From positions 1 through 64,000 of the forward strand of contig NZ_JAGKSR010000001.1 of the NCBI RefSeq assembly GCF_017939615.1: a stretch of 64,000 nucleotides of DNA. The letters run 5' to 3'. Positions 25,636 to 36,233 of the stretch are shown here, in pieces (the stretch's first letter is position 1; the number at the start of each line of letters is the position of its first letter). A model generated the notes under the pieces. That model ran no database searches. It saw nothing but the letters and a program-made list of their open reading frames with translations, and was not told the origin of the DNA. The DNA is from Microbacterium sp. BLY (GTDB lineage Bacteria > Actinomycetota > Actinomycetes > Actinomycetales > Microbacteriaceae). The position numbers were made by a program, and so were the translations under genes.

Positions 25636-25999
25636 CGGCGACCTTGCGGAGGACGGCCGCGATCTTGCGGCCGTGGCTGGAGGAGGGATAGCGGCCGCGG
25701 CGCAGGTCGCCCCCGATGCCGTCGAGGAGCTTCACGAGATCCTCGATGATGATGGCCATGTCGTCGGCGGGCTTGCGCTTCGCCTTCGCCAGGCTGGGCG
25801 GCGCTTCGAGCACGCGCACCGACAGCGCCTGCAGGCCGCGCTTGCCGTCGGCCACGCCGAACTCCACGCGCGCACCCGCCTTCACCACGGTGCCGGCGGG
25901 CATCGCGGAGGCGTGCAGGAAGACGTCCTGGCCGTCATCGCTGGCGATGAAGCCGAAACCCTTGTCTTCGTCGTAGAACCTGACCTTGCCGGTGGGCAT
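25619..25999 (-). CDS. Cold-shock-domain protein with C-terminal extension
   Basis: Residues 1-65 form a cold-shock OB fold: MPTGKVRFYDEDKGFGFIA has the RNP1-like KGFGFI and DVFLHASAM is RNP2-like. At 126 aa it is about twice the length of CspA. The extra 60 residues (PADDMAIIIEDLVKLLDGIGGDLRRGRYPSSSHGR) are conserved in a group of actinobacterial Csp proteins. It probably binds single-stranded RNA or DNA. The two genes downstream and upstream face different directions; DUF3027 overlaps its 3' end. Confidence 0.93.
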   Translation of the reverse strand: MPTGKVRFYDEDKGFGFIASDDGQDVFLHASAMPAGTVVKAGARVEFGVADGKRGLQALSVRVLEAPPSLAKAKRKPADDMAIIIEDLVKLLDGIGGDLRRGRYPSSSHGRKIAAVLRKVADDLEA

Positions 26000-26114
26000 G
26001 GGAGAACCTCGCTGGAATCGAATGCAGAACGGAGCGCGCTCGTGCGCGTGCCCCCAGCCTACCGGTCACCGGCGGAACGGAACCGCTCCCGCGGGTGCGA
26101 GTAGGGTGGGACCG

Positions 26115-26390
26115 ATGAGCACGAAGAACCCCGGACCGGAGGTCCCCATCCGTCGGATCGACCGCATCCTGGCCTTCACCGCGCTCGGCATCGCGGCCGC
26201 CTCGGTGATCTGCTTCTTCGTCATCATCATCGGCACCGCGCTGGGCATGGACCGGGCCGCGTTCGGGGAGGGCCTGTGGCCCCTGATCGCGGCGATCCCC
26301 TACTGGGGTCTCCCGGTCGCGTTCGTGATGATCATCGTCCTGCTGGTGATGAGCTTCGTGCGGAAGGGGCGCGCCGAGTCGCGTCGTTGA
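26115..26390 (+). CDS. Small two-helix membrane protein
   Basis: This 91-aa protein has a polar N-terminus (MSTKNPGPEVPIRRIDR) and two membrane helices (AFTALGIAAASVICFFVIIIGTAL-like and VAFVMIIVLLVMSFV), and ends in RKGRAESRR. Such proteins are common and uncharacterised in Microbacteriaceae. It precedes the XPB-associated gene by 10 bp and is probably co-transcribed with it. Confidence 0.8.
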   Translation: MSTKNPGPEVPIRRIDRILAFTALGIAAASVICFFVIIIGTALGMDRAAFGEGLWPLIAAIPYWGLPVAFVMIIVLLVMSFVRKGRAESRR

Positions 26391-26400
26391 GGCCGCACAG

Positions 26401-28104
26401 ATGAGCACGCACGCACGACCGCTGGCCGACCACCTGGCCGCGGCGAGCGATGACGAGCTGGCCGGGCTGTTCGCCGCCCGCGGCGTGCGCCCCGACGTCG
26501 GATGGCAGGACCTCTTCGATGCGGCGGAGGCGCTGCTCGAACCGTCCTCGGTGGGACGCGCACTCCCCCTCCTCACCGCGTCCGAGGCCGCCGCGCTCGT
26601 CGACGCCGTCGCGGGGGACGGCGCCGGTGACGAGAGGGCGCGCCTGACCGCGCTCGCTCTGCTCCGTCCGGACGGCACCCCCCACCCGCCGGTCTCGGAG
26701 GCCGTCGCAGAACGGTCGCGACCCGCACCCCTCGATGAGACGCCGACGCCGGCTGCGAGCGAGGCCGTCGCCGCGCACGCCGCGGAGCGGGCCTTCACCA
26801 CCGTCGGCGTGCTCGCGGACATCCTCCTCCTCGCCAGGGATCAGCCGTTCACCCTGCTCATGGGCGGGGCCGTGAGCGCGGGGCAGAAGCGACAGCTGTC
26901 CGAGCTCGGTCTCGACGTCGAGAGCGTCGATCCGCTGGTGGCGCTCGCCCTCCGCGCCGACCTCGCGACTCCCGCCGACCGGCTGCTGCGCACCACGACG
27001 ACCGCGGAGGACTGGCTCCGCTCCCCCGCCACGGCGCGCTGGGCGCGACTGGCGACGGCGTTCCGCGACACCCTCCCCCGGGGGCTGCGCTCGGCGAGCG
27101 GTGGCTGGATCCCTGCGTCGGCATGGCCCCACGCGCACCCGTGGGACCCGTCCTGGCCGGCGGAGGCCGCACGGCAGGCCGAGGCCGCCCGGCTGCTCGG
27201 CCTCATCGCCGAAGACGGCTCGGAGCCGGCCTGGGCGCACGCACTCCGGCGCGGAGACGCGGCCGACCCCTCCGGGCTCTCGGCGCTCCTGCCCACCGAG
27301 GTCGACCGGATCTTCCTGCAGAACGACCTCACCGCCATCGCGCCGGGGCCGTTGCAACCGGCACTCGATGTGCGCCTGCGCACCCTGGCGCGCCGGGAGT
27401 CCGCGGCGCAGGCCTCGTCGTACCGGTTCACCGCGGAGTCGGTGGCCCATGCGTTCGCCGCCGGGGAGGACGAGGCCTCGATCCTGGAGTTCCTGGGCGG
27501 CATCTCGCTCACCGGCATCCCGCAGCCACTCGGCTATCTCGTCGCACAGACCGCCCAGCGCCACGGCCTCGTGCGCGTCTCCGTCGACGACGAGACCGGG
27601 CGGACCCGTGTGGAGAGCGCGGACCCGCACCTCCTCGAGGCGATGGCCGTCGATCAGTCCCTGCGTCCGCTCGGGCTCACCGCTCACGTCGGGTCGCTGA
27701 CGACCAAGGTCGGCCAGGACACCGTCTACTGGGCGCTGACCGACGCCCGCTACCCGGCGACGCTCGTCGACCGCGACGGCGCCGTCACGGTGCGGACCCG
27801 GCATGCGGCGGCGACGGCGGAACCGGTGGCGACCCCCGACTACGGCCCGCTGATCGCCCGGCTCCGCGCCCGGCAGGGACCGGATGCGGACGCCGCCTGG
27901 CTCGACCGGGAGCTGGAGGCGGCCGTCCGCGCGAAGGCCGTGCTGCGGGTGACGGTCGGCATGCCCGACGGCTCCACCCGCGACCTCCTGCTCGAAGCCA
28001 CCGGTCTCGGCGGCGGACGCCTGCGGGGCCGCGACCGGGCGGCCGACGTCGAGCGCACTCTCCCCGTGTCGAGCATCCGCGCCGCGACCGTCGTCCCGTC
28101 CTAG
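26401..28104 (+). CDS. Helicase-associated protein (XPB/Ssl2 N-terminal-like)
   Basis: This 567-aa protein belongs to the family found beside XPB helicases in Actinobacteria (Helicase_C_3/XPB N-terminal-like). The recognisable part is the C-terminal half: EVDRIFLQNDLTAIAPGPL, SYRFTAESVAHAFAAGEDEASILEFLGGISLTGIPQPLGYLV and VQ/TVYWALTD. I see no nucleotide-binding motif. It likely acts as a DNA-repair or transcription-coupled partner of the XPB protein encoded 36 bp downstream. Confidence 0.87.
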   Translation: MSTHARPLADHLAAASDDELAGLFAARGVRPDVGWQDLFDAAEALLEPSSVGRALPLLTASEAAALVDAVAGDGAGDERARLTALALLRPDGTPHPPVSEAVAERSRPAPLDETPTPAASEAVAAHAAERAFTTVGVLADILLLARDQPFTLLMGGAVSAGQKRQLSELGLDVESVDPLVALALRADLATPADRLLRTTTTAEDWLRSPATARWARLATAFRDTLPRGLRSASGGWIPASAWPHAHPWDPSWPAEAARQAEAARLLGLIAEDGSEPAWAHALRRGDAADPSGLSALLPTEVDRIFLQNDLTAIAPGPLQPALDVRLRTLARRESAAQASSYRFTAESVAHAFAAGEDEASILEFLGGISLTGIPQPLGYLVAQTAQRHGLVRVSVDDETGRTRVESADPHLLEAMAVDQSLRPLGLTAHVGSLTTKVGQDTVYWALTDARYPATLVDRDGAVTVRTRHAAATAEPVATPDYGPLIARLRARQGPDADAAWLDRELEAAVRAKAVLRVTVGMPDGSTRDLLLEATGLGGGRLRGRDRAADVERTLPVSSIRAATVVPS

Positions 28105-28140
28105 GCCCCGTGCAGCCACGGGCCGGTAGGCTGGTCTGCT

Positions 28141-29781
28141 ATGTCTGATGGCCCCCTGATCGTCCAGAGCGACCGCACCGTGCTGCTCGAGGTCGCCCAT
28201 GCCGACGCCGAGAGCGCCCGCCACGAGCTGGCGATCTTCGCCGAGCTGGAGCGCGCCCCCGAGCACATCCACACCTACCGGATCACGCGACTCGGCCTCT
28301 GGAACGCGCGTGCCGCCGGCCACACCGCCGAGGACATGCTGGAGACGCTCGACCGCTGGTCGCGCTTCCCCGTGCCGCCGTCCGTCGCCGTCGACCTCCG
28401 CGAGACGGTCAACCGGTACGGACGCCTGGTCATCGAGCGCGACGACGAAGGCGTGCTCATCCTCCGCTCCTCCGACCCCGCCGTGCTGGCGCAGGTCGCC
28501 CACAACAAGCGCATCCAGCCGCTGCTCATCGGACACCCGACGCCGGAGACGTTCGTCGTCGACGCGTGGGCCCGCGGCCAGATCAAGCAGGAGCTCCTGA
28601 AGATCGGCTGGCCGGCGGAGGACCTCGCCGGCTACACGCCCGGCACGCCGCACGAGATCGAGCTCGCCGAGGACGGGTGGACCATCCGTCCGTACCAGCA
28701 GGACGCGGTCGACGCCTTCTCGAAGGACGGCTCCGGGGTGGTCGTTCTCCCCTGCGGCGCGGGGAAGACCATCGTCGGCGCCGGGGCCATGGCCGCCACA
28801 AAGACCACGACCCTGATCCTCGTGACCAACACCGTCTCGGCCCGCCAATGGCGGGACGAGCTGCTCAAGCGGACGAGCCTCACACCGGAGGAGATCGGCG
28901 AGTACTCCGGGCAGGCGAAGGAAGTGAAGCCGGTCACGATCGCGACCTACCAGATCCTCACGGCGAAGCGGAAGGGCGAGTACGCCCACCTGGCGCTGCT
29001 GGACGCCCTGGACTGGGGTCTGATCGTCTACGACGAGGTGCACCTGCTGCCCGCGCCCGTGTTCAAGCTGACGGCCGACCTGCAGGCGCGCCGGCGCATC
29101 GGCCTCACCGCCACCCTGGTCCGGGAGGACGGGCGGGAAGGCGACGTCTTCAGCCTCATCGGCCCGAAGCGCTTCGACGCGCCCTGGAAGCAGATCGAGG
29201 CGCAGGGCTTCATCTCCCCCGCCGCCTGCTTCGAGGTGCGGGTCGATCTGCCCCCGGCGGACCGGCTGGAGTACGCCGCGGCGACGGACGACGAGCGGTA
29301 CCGGCTGGCGGCGTCCGCCCCGGCGAAGATCGATGCCGTCCGCGAACTCATCGCCGCCCACCAGGGTGAGCAGATCCTCGTGATCGGCCAGTACCTCGAT
29401 CAGCTCGACGCGCTCTCCCAGGCGCTCGACGCCCCGCAGATCACCGGCTCCACTCCGGTCGAGGAGCGGGAGGAGCTCTACCGGGCGTTCCGGGAGGGCG
29501 AGATCTCGCTGCTCGTCGTGTCGAAGGTCGCGAACTTCTCGATCGACCTCCCGGAGGCGTCCGTCGCCATCCAGGTGTCGGGCTCGTTCGGCTCGCGCCA
29601 GGAGGAGGCGCAGCGCCTCGGGCGTCTGCTGCGCCCCAAGCAGTCGGGGCACACCGCGAGCTTCTACACGCTCGTGGCACGCGACACGATCGACCAGGAC
29701 TACGCGCAGAACCGGCAGCGGTTCCTCGCGGAGCAGGGCTACAGCTACACGATCATGGACGCCGAGGCGATCGCCGCCTGA
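28141..29781 (+). CDS. DNA repair helicase XPB
   Basis: The 546-aa SF2 helicase resembles archaeal/bacterial XPB. After an N-terminal damage-recognition-like domain come the Walker A PCGAGKT (about residues 204-210), motif Ib-like TYQILTAKRKGEY, DEVH at about 298-301, motif III LTATLVREDGREGD and motifs V/VI SVAIQVSGSFGSRQEEAQRLGRLLRPK. It unwinds DNA in a 3'-5' direction, with a role in excision repair or transcription-coupled events. It follows the helicase-associated gene in the same transcript. Confidence 0.95.
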   Translation: MSDGPLIVQSDRTVLLEVAHADAESARHELAIFAELERAPEHIHTYRITRLGLWNARAAGHTAEDMLETLDRWSRFPVPPSVAVDLRETVNRYGRLVIERDDEGVLILRSSDPAVLAQVAHNKRIQPLLIGHPTPETFVVDAWARGQIKQELLKIGWPAEDLAGYTPGTPHEIELAEDGWTIRPYQQDAVDAFSKDGSGVVVLPCGAGKTIVGAGAMAATKTTTLILVTNTVSARQWRDELLKRTSLTPEEIGEYSGQAKEVKPVTIATYQILTAKRKGEYAHLALLDALDWGLIVYDEVHLLPAPVFKLTADLQARRRIGLTATLVREDGREGDVFSLIGPKRFDAPWKQIEAQGFISPAACFEVRVDLPPADRLEYAAATDDERYRLAASAPAKIDAVRELIAAHQGEQILVIGQYLDQLDALSQALDAPQITGSTPVEEREELYRAFREGEISLLVVSKVANFSIDLPEASVAIQVSGSFGSRQEEAQRLGRLLRPKQSGHTASFYTLVARDTIDQDYAQNRQRFLAEQGYSYTIMDAEAIAA

Positions 29782-29795
29782 GGCCGGGCACGCCG

Positions 29796-30803
29796 TCAGC
29801 CGTGGAGCCGGCGCGGCAGCACGTGGGTCCCCGCGGCGACGTCGGCGACCGTTGCCGTGCGGGCGATGCCCCGGCGGCGCGCCCACCGATCGGCGACGAC
29901 GGCGAAGACGAGCATCGCGAGCGCGGAGCCGAGCAGGTCGACGGGTGTCCCCGAGGTCGCGTTGGCATCGACGACCCCGACGGACCCCATCAGGAAGATC
30001 ATCAGGTTGTTGACGATGTGCAGCGCGATCGCCGCTTCCAGGCCTCCGGTGCGCCACGTCAGCCAGGCGGCGACGACGGCGAAGAGGCCGACGCTCGCCG
30101 CTCCCCACACGTCGTAGCCGTGTCCCAGGACGAAGAGCGGGACCGGGAGCAGGATCGCGAACGCCGGATGCCGCAGCCACCGGCCGACGAGCTGCATCAG
30201 GTACCCGCGGAAGACGTACTCCTCCGCCGCCGCCTGGAACGGGATCAGCGCGAGCAGCAGGATCACCATGAGCGGGATCCCCGGGTGCGAGAAGTCGGGC
30301 GTCACCTGGTCGCCGGCCGCCGCCGACCAGCCGAGCACCACGGCGAAGTACACCACGAACACGGCGAACGCCAGAGCGAGGGTCCGCCACAGCCAGCCCA
30401 TCCGCAGCCGGCCGGTGACCGACGACAGCAGGCCGACGCCACGCCCCTGCACGATGCGCGAGGCCAGCAGCAGGGCCGGGATCATCAGGATGAGCGGCAG
30501 CACGAGCGCCACGAGGAGCCACGGACGATCCAGCTGGAAGTACGCCGTCGTCCGCAGCAGCAACGGCAGCTCCGCACCCCACTCGGGGATGACAGCGGCC
30601 AGGACGACGACCGGCACGATCACGAGGAGGAGGATCGCGAGGTAGAGGACGAAGCCGAGGACTCCCGTGAGGAGCGGCTTCCACCACCGCGGACGCGGGC
30701 GGAGGAAGGCCAGGCGGTGGTACTCCGCCCCGTCCGAGAGGGGCGGCGACGACGATGCGGGCGGGGAGACGGGGGCGGCGACGGCGTCCTCGATCGAACT
30801 CAT
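29796..30803 (-). CDS. CPBP family intramembrane glutamic protease
   Basis: This 335-aa protein has eight or so membrane helices. CPBP (Abi/Rce1-type) motifs are visible: AAEEYVFRGYLMQL (EExxxR), FVLGHGYDVWG and ALHIVNNLMIF. These form the glutamate/histidine active site. Function may be prenyl-protein maturation or bacteriocin self-protection; the sequence cannot tell. The ATG at 30803 follows AGGATCGAGG and was preferred over an ATG 13 codons upstream. Convergent with XPB. Confidence 0.87.
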   Translation of the reverse strand: MSSIEDAVAAPVSPPASSSPPLSDGAEYHRLAFLRPRPRWWKPLLTGVLGFVLYLAILLLVIVPVVVLAAVIPEWGAELPLLLRTTAYFQLDRPWLLVALVLPLILMIPALLLASRIVQGRGVGLLSSVTGRLRMGWLWRTLALAFAVFVVYFAVVLGWSAAAGDQVTPDFSHPGIPLMVILLLALIPFQAAAEEYVFRGYLMQLVGRWLRHPAFAILLPVPLFVLGHGYDVWGAASVGLFAVVAAWLTWRTGGLEAAIALHIVNNLMIFLMGSVGVVDANATSGTPVDLLGSALAMLVFAVVADRWARRRGIARTATVADVAAGTHVLPRRLHG

Positions 30804-30921
30804 ACCTCGATCCTCTCCCGCGCCGCTGGGGAGCGCATCCACCCTGCGGCGGAGCGAGCGTGTCCACGCCGTTCCGCACGATAATCAGCCCGCGCATGGC
30901 CGAAGTCACCATAATGGGGTC

Positions 30922-31614
30922 ATGACTGCTGCGCGCATCCTGGTCGTCGACGACGAGCCCAACATCCGCGACCTGCTCTCGACGGGTCTCAGCTTCGCCG
31001 GGTTCCAGGTGAAGACGGTGGCCAACGGCGCCGCCACGATCTCGGCTGTCCTCGAGGAGGAGCCGGACCTCATCATCCTGGACGTCATGCTCCCCGACAT
31101 GAACGGGTTCAGCGTGACCAAGCGCCTGCGCGGAGCGGGGTTCACGGCACCGATCCTCTTCCTCACCGCGAAGGACGGCACCGAGGACAAGATCGAAGGC
31201 CTGAACGCGGGCGGCGACGACTACGTCACCAAGCCGTTCAGCCTCGACGAGATCGTCGCCAGGGCCCAGGCCATCCTCCGCCGGACGATGCAGGCCGACG
31301 AGGAGTCGATCATCCGTGCCGGCGAGCTCTCGATGGATCAGGACACGCACGACGTGCACGTCGGCAAGGAGCCGATCGACCTGAGTCCCACCGAGTTCAA
31401 GCTCCTCCGCTACCTCATGCTCAACCCCAATCGGGTGCTGTCGAAGGCGCAGATCCTCGACCACGTGTGGGAGTACGACTTCAACGGCGACGCCGGCATC
31501 GTCGAGAGCTACATCTCCTACCTGCGGCGCAAGATCGACCCGCACACCGAGGAGTCGCTGATCCAGACGAAGCGCGGCTTCGGCTACATGCTCAAGGTCG
31601 GCAAGACGGTCTGA
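30922..31614 (+). CDS. OmpR-family response regulator (TrcR/MprA-like)
   Basis: This 230-aa regulator has a receiver with D10-D11, D54 as phosphoacceptor and K104 region (TKPFSLDE), then a winged-helix DNA-binding domain (EFKLLRYLMLNPNRVLSKAQILDHVWEYDF, SYISYLRRKIDP, RGFGYML). The segment ETEDKIEGLNAGGDD in the receiver is standard. It precedes a histidine kinase 61 bp downstream, forming a two-component pair of the TrcR/TrcS or TcrXY type found in Mycobacterium. Confidence 0.93.
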   Translation: MTAARILVVDDEPNIRDLLSTGLSFAGFQVKTVANGAATISAVLEEEPDLIILDVMLPDMNGFSVTKRLRGAGFTAPILFLTAKDGTEDKIEGLNAGGDDYVTKPFSLDEIVARAQAILRRTMQADEESIIRAGELSMDQDTHDVHVGKEPIDLSPTEFKLLRYLMLNPNRVLSKAQILDHVWEYDFNGDAGIVESYISYLRRKIDPHTEESLIQTKRGFGYMLKVGKTV

Positions 31615-31675
31615 GACCGCCGTTCCACCACCCGCCGTCCCCGGACGGCACCGCCGTCGCAGCAGGGAGGACCGC

Positions 31676-33364
31676 ATGGCGCACAAGCCCGATGCGGTCA
31701 CCGCCTGGTGGCGACGCATCAGTCTGCGCGCCAAGGTCACCGGCGTCACGGTCGCCGTCCTCGCGCTCGGTCTGCTCGTCGCGGGCATCGGCACGGTGCC
31801 GCTCCTGCGCAACGCACTCGTCGAGAACATCAATGCGCAGCTTCCGGCGCTGGTGACCAGCGACCTCGTCAACCGCTACTTCGACACGACGACGATCGAC
31901 GGCGTCACCACCTACACCCCGCGGGACGAGAAGCCGCGCGACTTCTCCTTCGCGGTCTACGACGCGGAGGGCGCGCTCCGCGCCACCGCGCCGAGCGCAT
32001 CGGGACGGGCGCCGGTCTTCCCCGCGCAATACTCGCTGTCGGACGCCCAGGCCGACGAGGAGCAGGTGCTGGCCCTCGAGGACGCGGACGGCGGCGTCTA
32101 CCACGCGGCGTCCGCCGTCGTGCAGCAGGAGGGCGACCCCCTCAGCGTCCAGATGGTGGCGCTGCCCCTCGCCGAGGCGGACCGCATCATCAGCCAGTAC
32201 TTCGGGATCTACATCACGATCGCGCTCATCACGATCTTCGTCGCGGCGCTCCTCACGCGTGGTCTGGTCACGCTCACCTTCCGCCGGCTCGGGCAGGTGG
32301 AGCAGACCGCCATGTCCATCGCCGCCGGCGACTTCCGGCAGCGACTCACCGACCTGGAGCCGACCACCGAGGTCGGACGCCTGAACGCGGCCATCAACAC
32401 GATGCTCGATCGCGTCGACCGCTCGCTGGCGCAGCGCGACCGGACCGTGCAGCACATGCGACGGTTCATCGGCGACGCGAGCCACGAGCTGCGGACGCCG
32501 CTCGTCAGCGTCCGCGGGTACGCCGAGCTCTACCGCATGGGTGCGATCAAGGGCGAGGAGGACACGGCGCGGGCCATGGAGCGCATCGAGAAGGAGGCCA
32601 TTCGGATGGGCGTCCTCGTGGAGGACCTGCTCGCCCTGGCTCGTCTCGACGAGGAGCGGGAGCCGCAGATCGTTCCCCTCGACCTCCGTCCCATCGCCCG
32701 TGACGCCGCCCTGGACGTGCGGGCGGCCGCACCCGGGCGCATGATCTCCGTCATCGACCGGACGCTGGAGAACATGCCGACCGCCCCGATCCGTACGCCG
32801 GTCGTCCCGATCACACCGGAACCTGCGCCGAAGACGCGCCCCCGGGCCACCCTGTCGCGCCTGCGCCGTCGGCCGCGGCAGCCCGAGCAGCCGCCCGCGA
32901 TCGACTTCAGCGAGGTGCCCGACATCCCCGTCCGGACGCCGCCGATCGTGCTCGGAGAAGAGAACAAGGTGCGGCAGGTCGTCACGAACCTGCTCGGCAA
33001 CGCGCGCCGCTTCTCCCCCGAAGACAGCCCCATCGAGATCGTGGTGGACTCGGATCGCAGCGCCGGACGGGCGAGCATCTCGATCGTCGACCACGGCGAG
33101 GGTGTCCCACCGCAGATCCGCGAGCAGATCTTCGAGCGGTTCTGGCGCGCCGACACCTCGCGGGCCCGTGAGACCGGAGGCTCCGGTCTCGGCCTCGCCA
33201 TCGTCGCGTCCATCCTCAAGGCGCTGAACGGCGATATCGCGGTGTCCGAGACCCCGGGCGGCGGAGCGACGTTCACGGTGACGCTTCCCCTCGCCCCGGC
33301 GCGGTCGACGCCGGAGCACCTGCTCGAGGACACGCAGCCGCTCGACCGGCTCGACCTGCCGTAG
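31676..33364 (+). CDS. Sensor histidine kinase with Pro/Arg-rich insertion
   Basis: The 562-aa kinase has TM1 at about 22-44, an extracytoplasmic sensor, TM2 at about 178-198, HAMP, HisKA (H270 in GDASHELRTPL) and HATPase_c (NLLGNARRF, HGEGVPPQIREQIFERFWRAD, GGSGLGLAIV). An unusual block of about 60 residues, rich in Pro, Arg and Thr (roughly 361-421), sits between the HisKA and the ATPase core where this family is normally short. Partner of the upstream response regulator. Confidence 0.92.
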   Translation: MAHKPDAVTAWWRRISLRAKVTGVTVAVLALGLLVAGIGTVPLLRNALVENINAQLPALVTSDLVNRYFDTTTIDGVTTYTPRDEKPRDFSFAVYDAEGALRATAPSASGRAPVFPAQYSLSDAQADEEQVLALEDADGGVYHAASAVVQQEGDPLSVQMVALPLAEADRIISQYFGIYITIALITIFVAALLTRGLVTLTFRRLGQVEQTAMSIAAGDFRQRLTDLEPTTEVGRLNAAINTMLDRVDRSLAQRDRTVQHMRRFIGDASHELRTPLVSVRGYAELYRMGAIKGEEDTARAMERIEKEAIRMGVLVEDLLALARLDEEREPQIVPLDLRPIARDAALDVRAAAPGRMISVIDRTLENMPTAPIRTPVVPITPEPAPKTRPRATLSRLRRRPRQPEQPPAIDFSEVPDIPVRTPPIVLGEENKVRQVVTNLLGNARRFSPEDSPIEIVVDSDRSAGRASISIVDHGEGVPPQIREQIFERFWRADTSRARETGGSGLGLAIVASILKALNGDIAVSETPGGGATFTVTLPLAPARSTPEHLLEDTQPLDRLDLP

Positions 33365-33488
33365 CGGCCCCTCCTCCACCGAGCACCGCGCCCGGCGCGT
33401 TCTCCTCGGCCTCCCGTGAACTCGCCGCGGTCGACGGTGTCGCCGACGGCACCGCGCGTAGCGTCGGGGCTTCTCGAAAGGAGTCCCC

Positions 33489-33776
33489 ATGACCGTCTTC
33501 ACCGTCGACACCGACGCCGTCCATGCGGCGGAGGCCGCCACCCGCGCCACCATCGAGCGCCTGCGCACGGAATCCGCCACCCTCATGTCGCAGCTCCGGC
33601 AGCTGCAGGGCAGCTGGGTCGGGGCGGCCGCCACCGCATTCCAGGGGTGCGCCGAACAATGGCAGGGCGCCCAGCAGCACGTCGAGCTCGTCCTGGACGG
33701 GATCGGCACCTCGCTCGGCTCCGTGGCCACGCAGTACGCCGAGGCGGACCAGTTCTCCGCCAGCCTGTTCCGCTGA
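33489..33776 (+). CDS. WXG100 family (ESAT-6-like) protein
   Basis: The 95-aa protein is all helical with the WXG motif in LQGSWVGAAATAFQGC at about residue 38-53. A helical hairpin of the expected length is closed by a C-terminal FSASLFR. WXG100 proteins are usually secreted through type VII systems. AAAGGAG lies 5 bp before the ATG. No EccC, EspG or partner WXG100 gene occurs in this window, so its export route is unknown. Confidence 0.9.
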   Translation: MTVFTVDTDAVHAAEAATRATIERLRTESATLMSQLRQLQGSWVGAAATAFQGCAEQWQGAQQHVELVLDGIGTSLGSVATQYAEADQFSASLFR

Positions 33777-33784
33777 GTACACGC

Positions 33785-33816
33785 AGAAAGCCCCCGGCCG
33801 GAGCCGGGGGCTTTCT
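33785..33816. terminator. Bidirectional terminator between the WXG100 gene and groEL
   Basis: AGAAAGCCCCCGG pairs with CCGGGGGCTTTCT around a short loop. It follows the WXG100 stop and, on the other strand, lies after the groEL stop. Confidence 0.9.
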
Positions 33817-33851
33817 GTCAGTGAGACGGAGTCTCTGAACCTCTCAGAGGG

Positions 33852-35507
<1,656 letters not shown>

Positions 35508-35534
35508 TTAGCACTCAGAGTGAGAGAGTGCTAA
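35508..35534. promoter_or_regulatory. CIRCE operator (HrcA) of groEL
   Basis: Perfect CIRCE: TTAGCACTC, nine-base spacer, GAGTGCTAA. It lies 36 bp before the groEL ATG and should be bound by the HrcA heat-shock repressor. Confidence 0.95.
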
Positions 35535-35595
35535 CGCCATTCTGGCACTCGACACCATCGAGTGCAAGCCGCGTGGTCCGGTGGGGACACCGGTG

Positions 35596-36162
35596 TCAGG
35601 GCGCGGGAGTCTCCGGGGCCGCCGCCGTCCGGTCGACGCCGATCACGACGGTCAGCTGCTTCTGCCCGTCCTCGGTCTGCCCGGCGTAGTAATCGCTCTG
35701 CTGGACCTGGGCACCGCCGATGATCCCGGCCAGACCGGTCGCCGCCTCCTCGTCCTCCGCGCTGACGTAGTAGACGGTGGTGGTCGCGAAGTCGTCGCTC
35801 TCGCTGTCGCTCGCGAGCACGCTCGCGGCCGGCCAGCCCTCGTTGATGAGGGTGTCGCGCATCTGGTCGTCGAGCCCGTCGTCCGGCGACGCGTTGAGAA
35901 TCAGCACCGAGTAGGAGGTGTCGATGACACCGGTCTGCTCCGGCGTGGGGGCCGCGGACGGCGCCGCCTCGGGGAACAGGTCGATCCGCCCCATGACCGT
36001 GAGCGCCCCGAAGATGCCGACGATGATGAGCACCAGCGCGGCGACGAACGACCACAGCAGCACGACCCAGCCGTTCATGCCCGGCTCTTCCGCGCGGTGT
36101 GCTCCCACGCGTCCGGTCGTACGGGGGACCTCGTCGAAACGATCACGGGAGGGCTTGGACAC
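35596..36162 (-). CDS. LytR C-terminal-domain membrane protein
   Basis: The 188-aa protein has a cytoplasmic N-terminus, one membrane helix (WVVLLWSFVAALVLIIVGIFGAL-like at about 32-54), a Pro/Ala linker and an extracellular LytR_C domain (YSVLILNASPDDGLDDQMRDTLINEGW, TTVYYVSAEDEEAATGLA). LytR_C domains accompany cell-wall ligases of the LCP family, but here the catalytic LCP domain is absent. Downstream of the DUF3263 gene, in the same orientation. Confidence 0.88.
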   Translation of the reverse strand: MSKPSRDRFDEVPRTTGRVGAHRAEEPGMNGWVVLLWSFVAALVLIIVGIFGALTVMGRIDLFPEAAPSAAPTPEQTGVIDTSYSVLILNASPDDGLDDQMRDTLINEGWPAASVLASDSESDDFATTTVYYVSAEDEEAATGLAGIIGGAQVQQSDYYAGQTEDGQKQLTVVIGVDRTAAAPETPAP

Positions 36163-36233
36163 CCCTCGATGCTAGCGGCACGTCGCTGACAAACCGGTCC
36201 GCGGCCTCCGGGCGTCGCCGGTCCGCCGGGCGT

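Noticed and set aside
26332..31872. A 1846-codon open frame on the minus strand
   Set aside because: It lies antisense to well-supported genes (XPB, its partner and a two-component pair). The translation is Arg/Gly/Asp-rich without domains. It is an effect of GC-rich codon usage.
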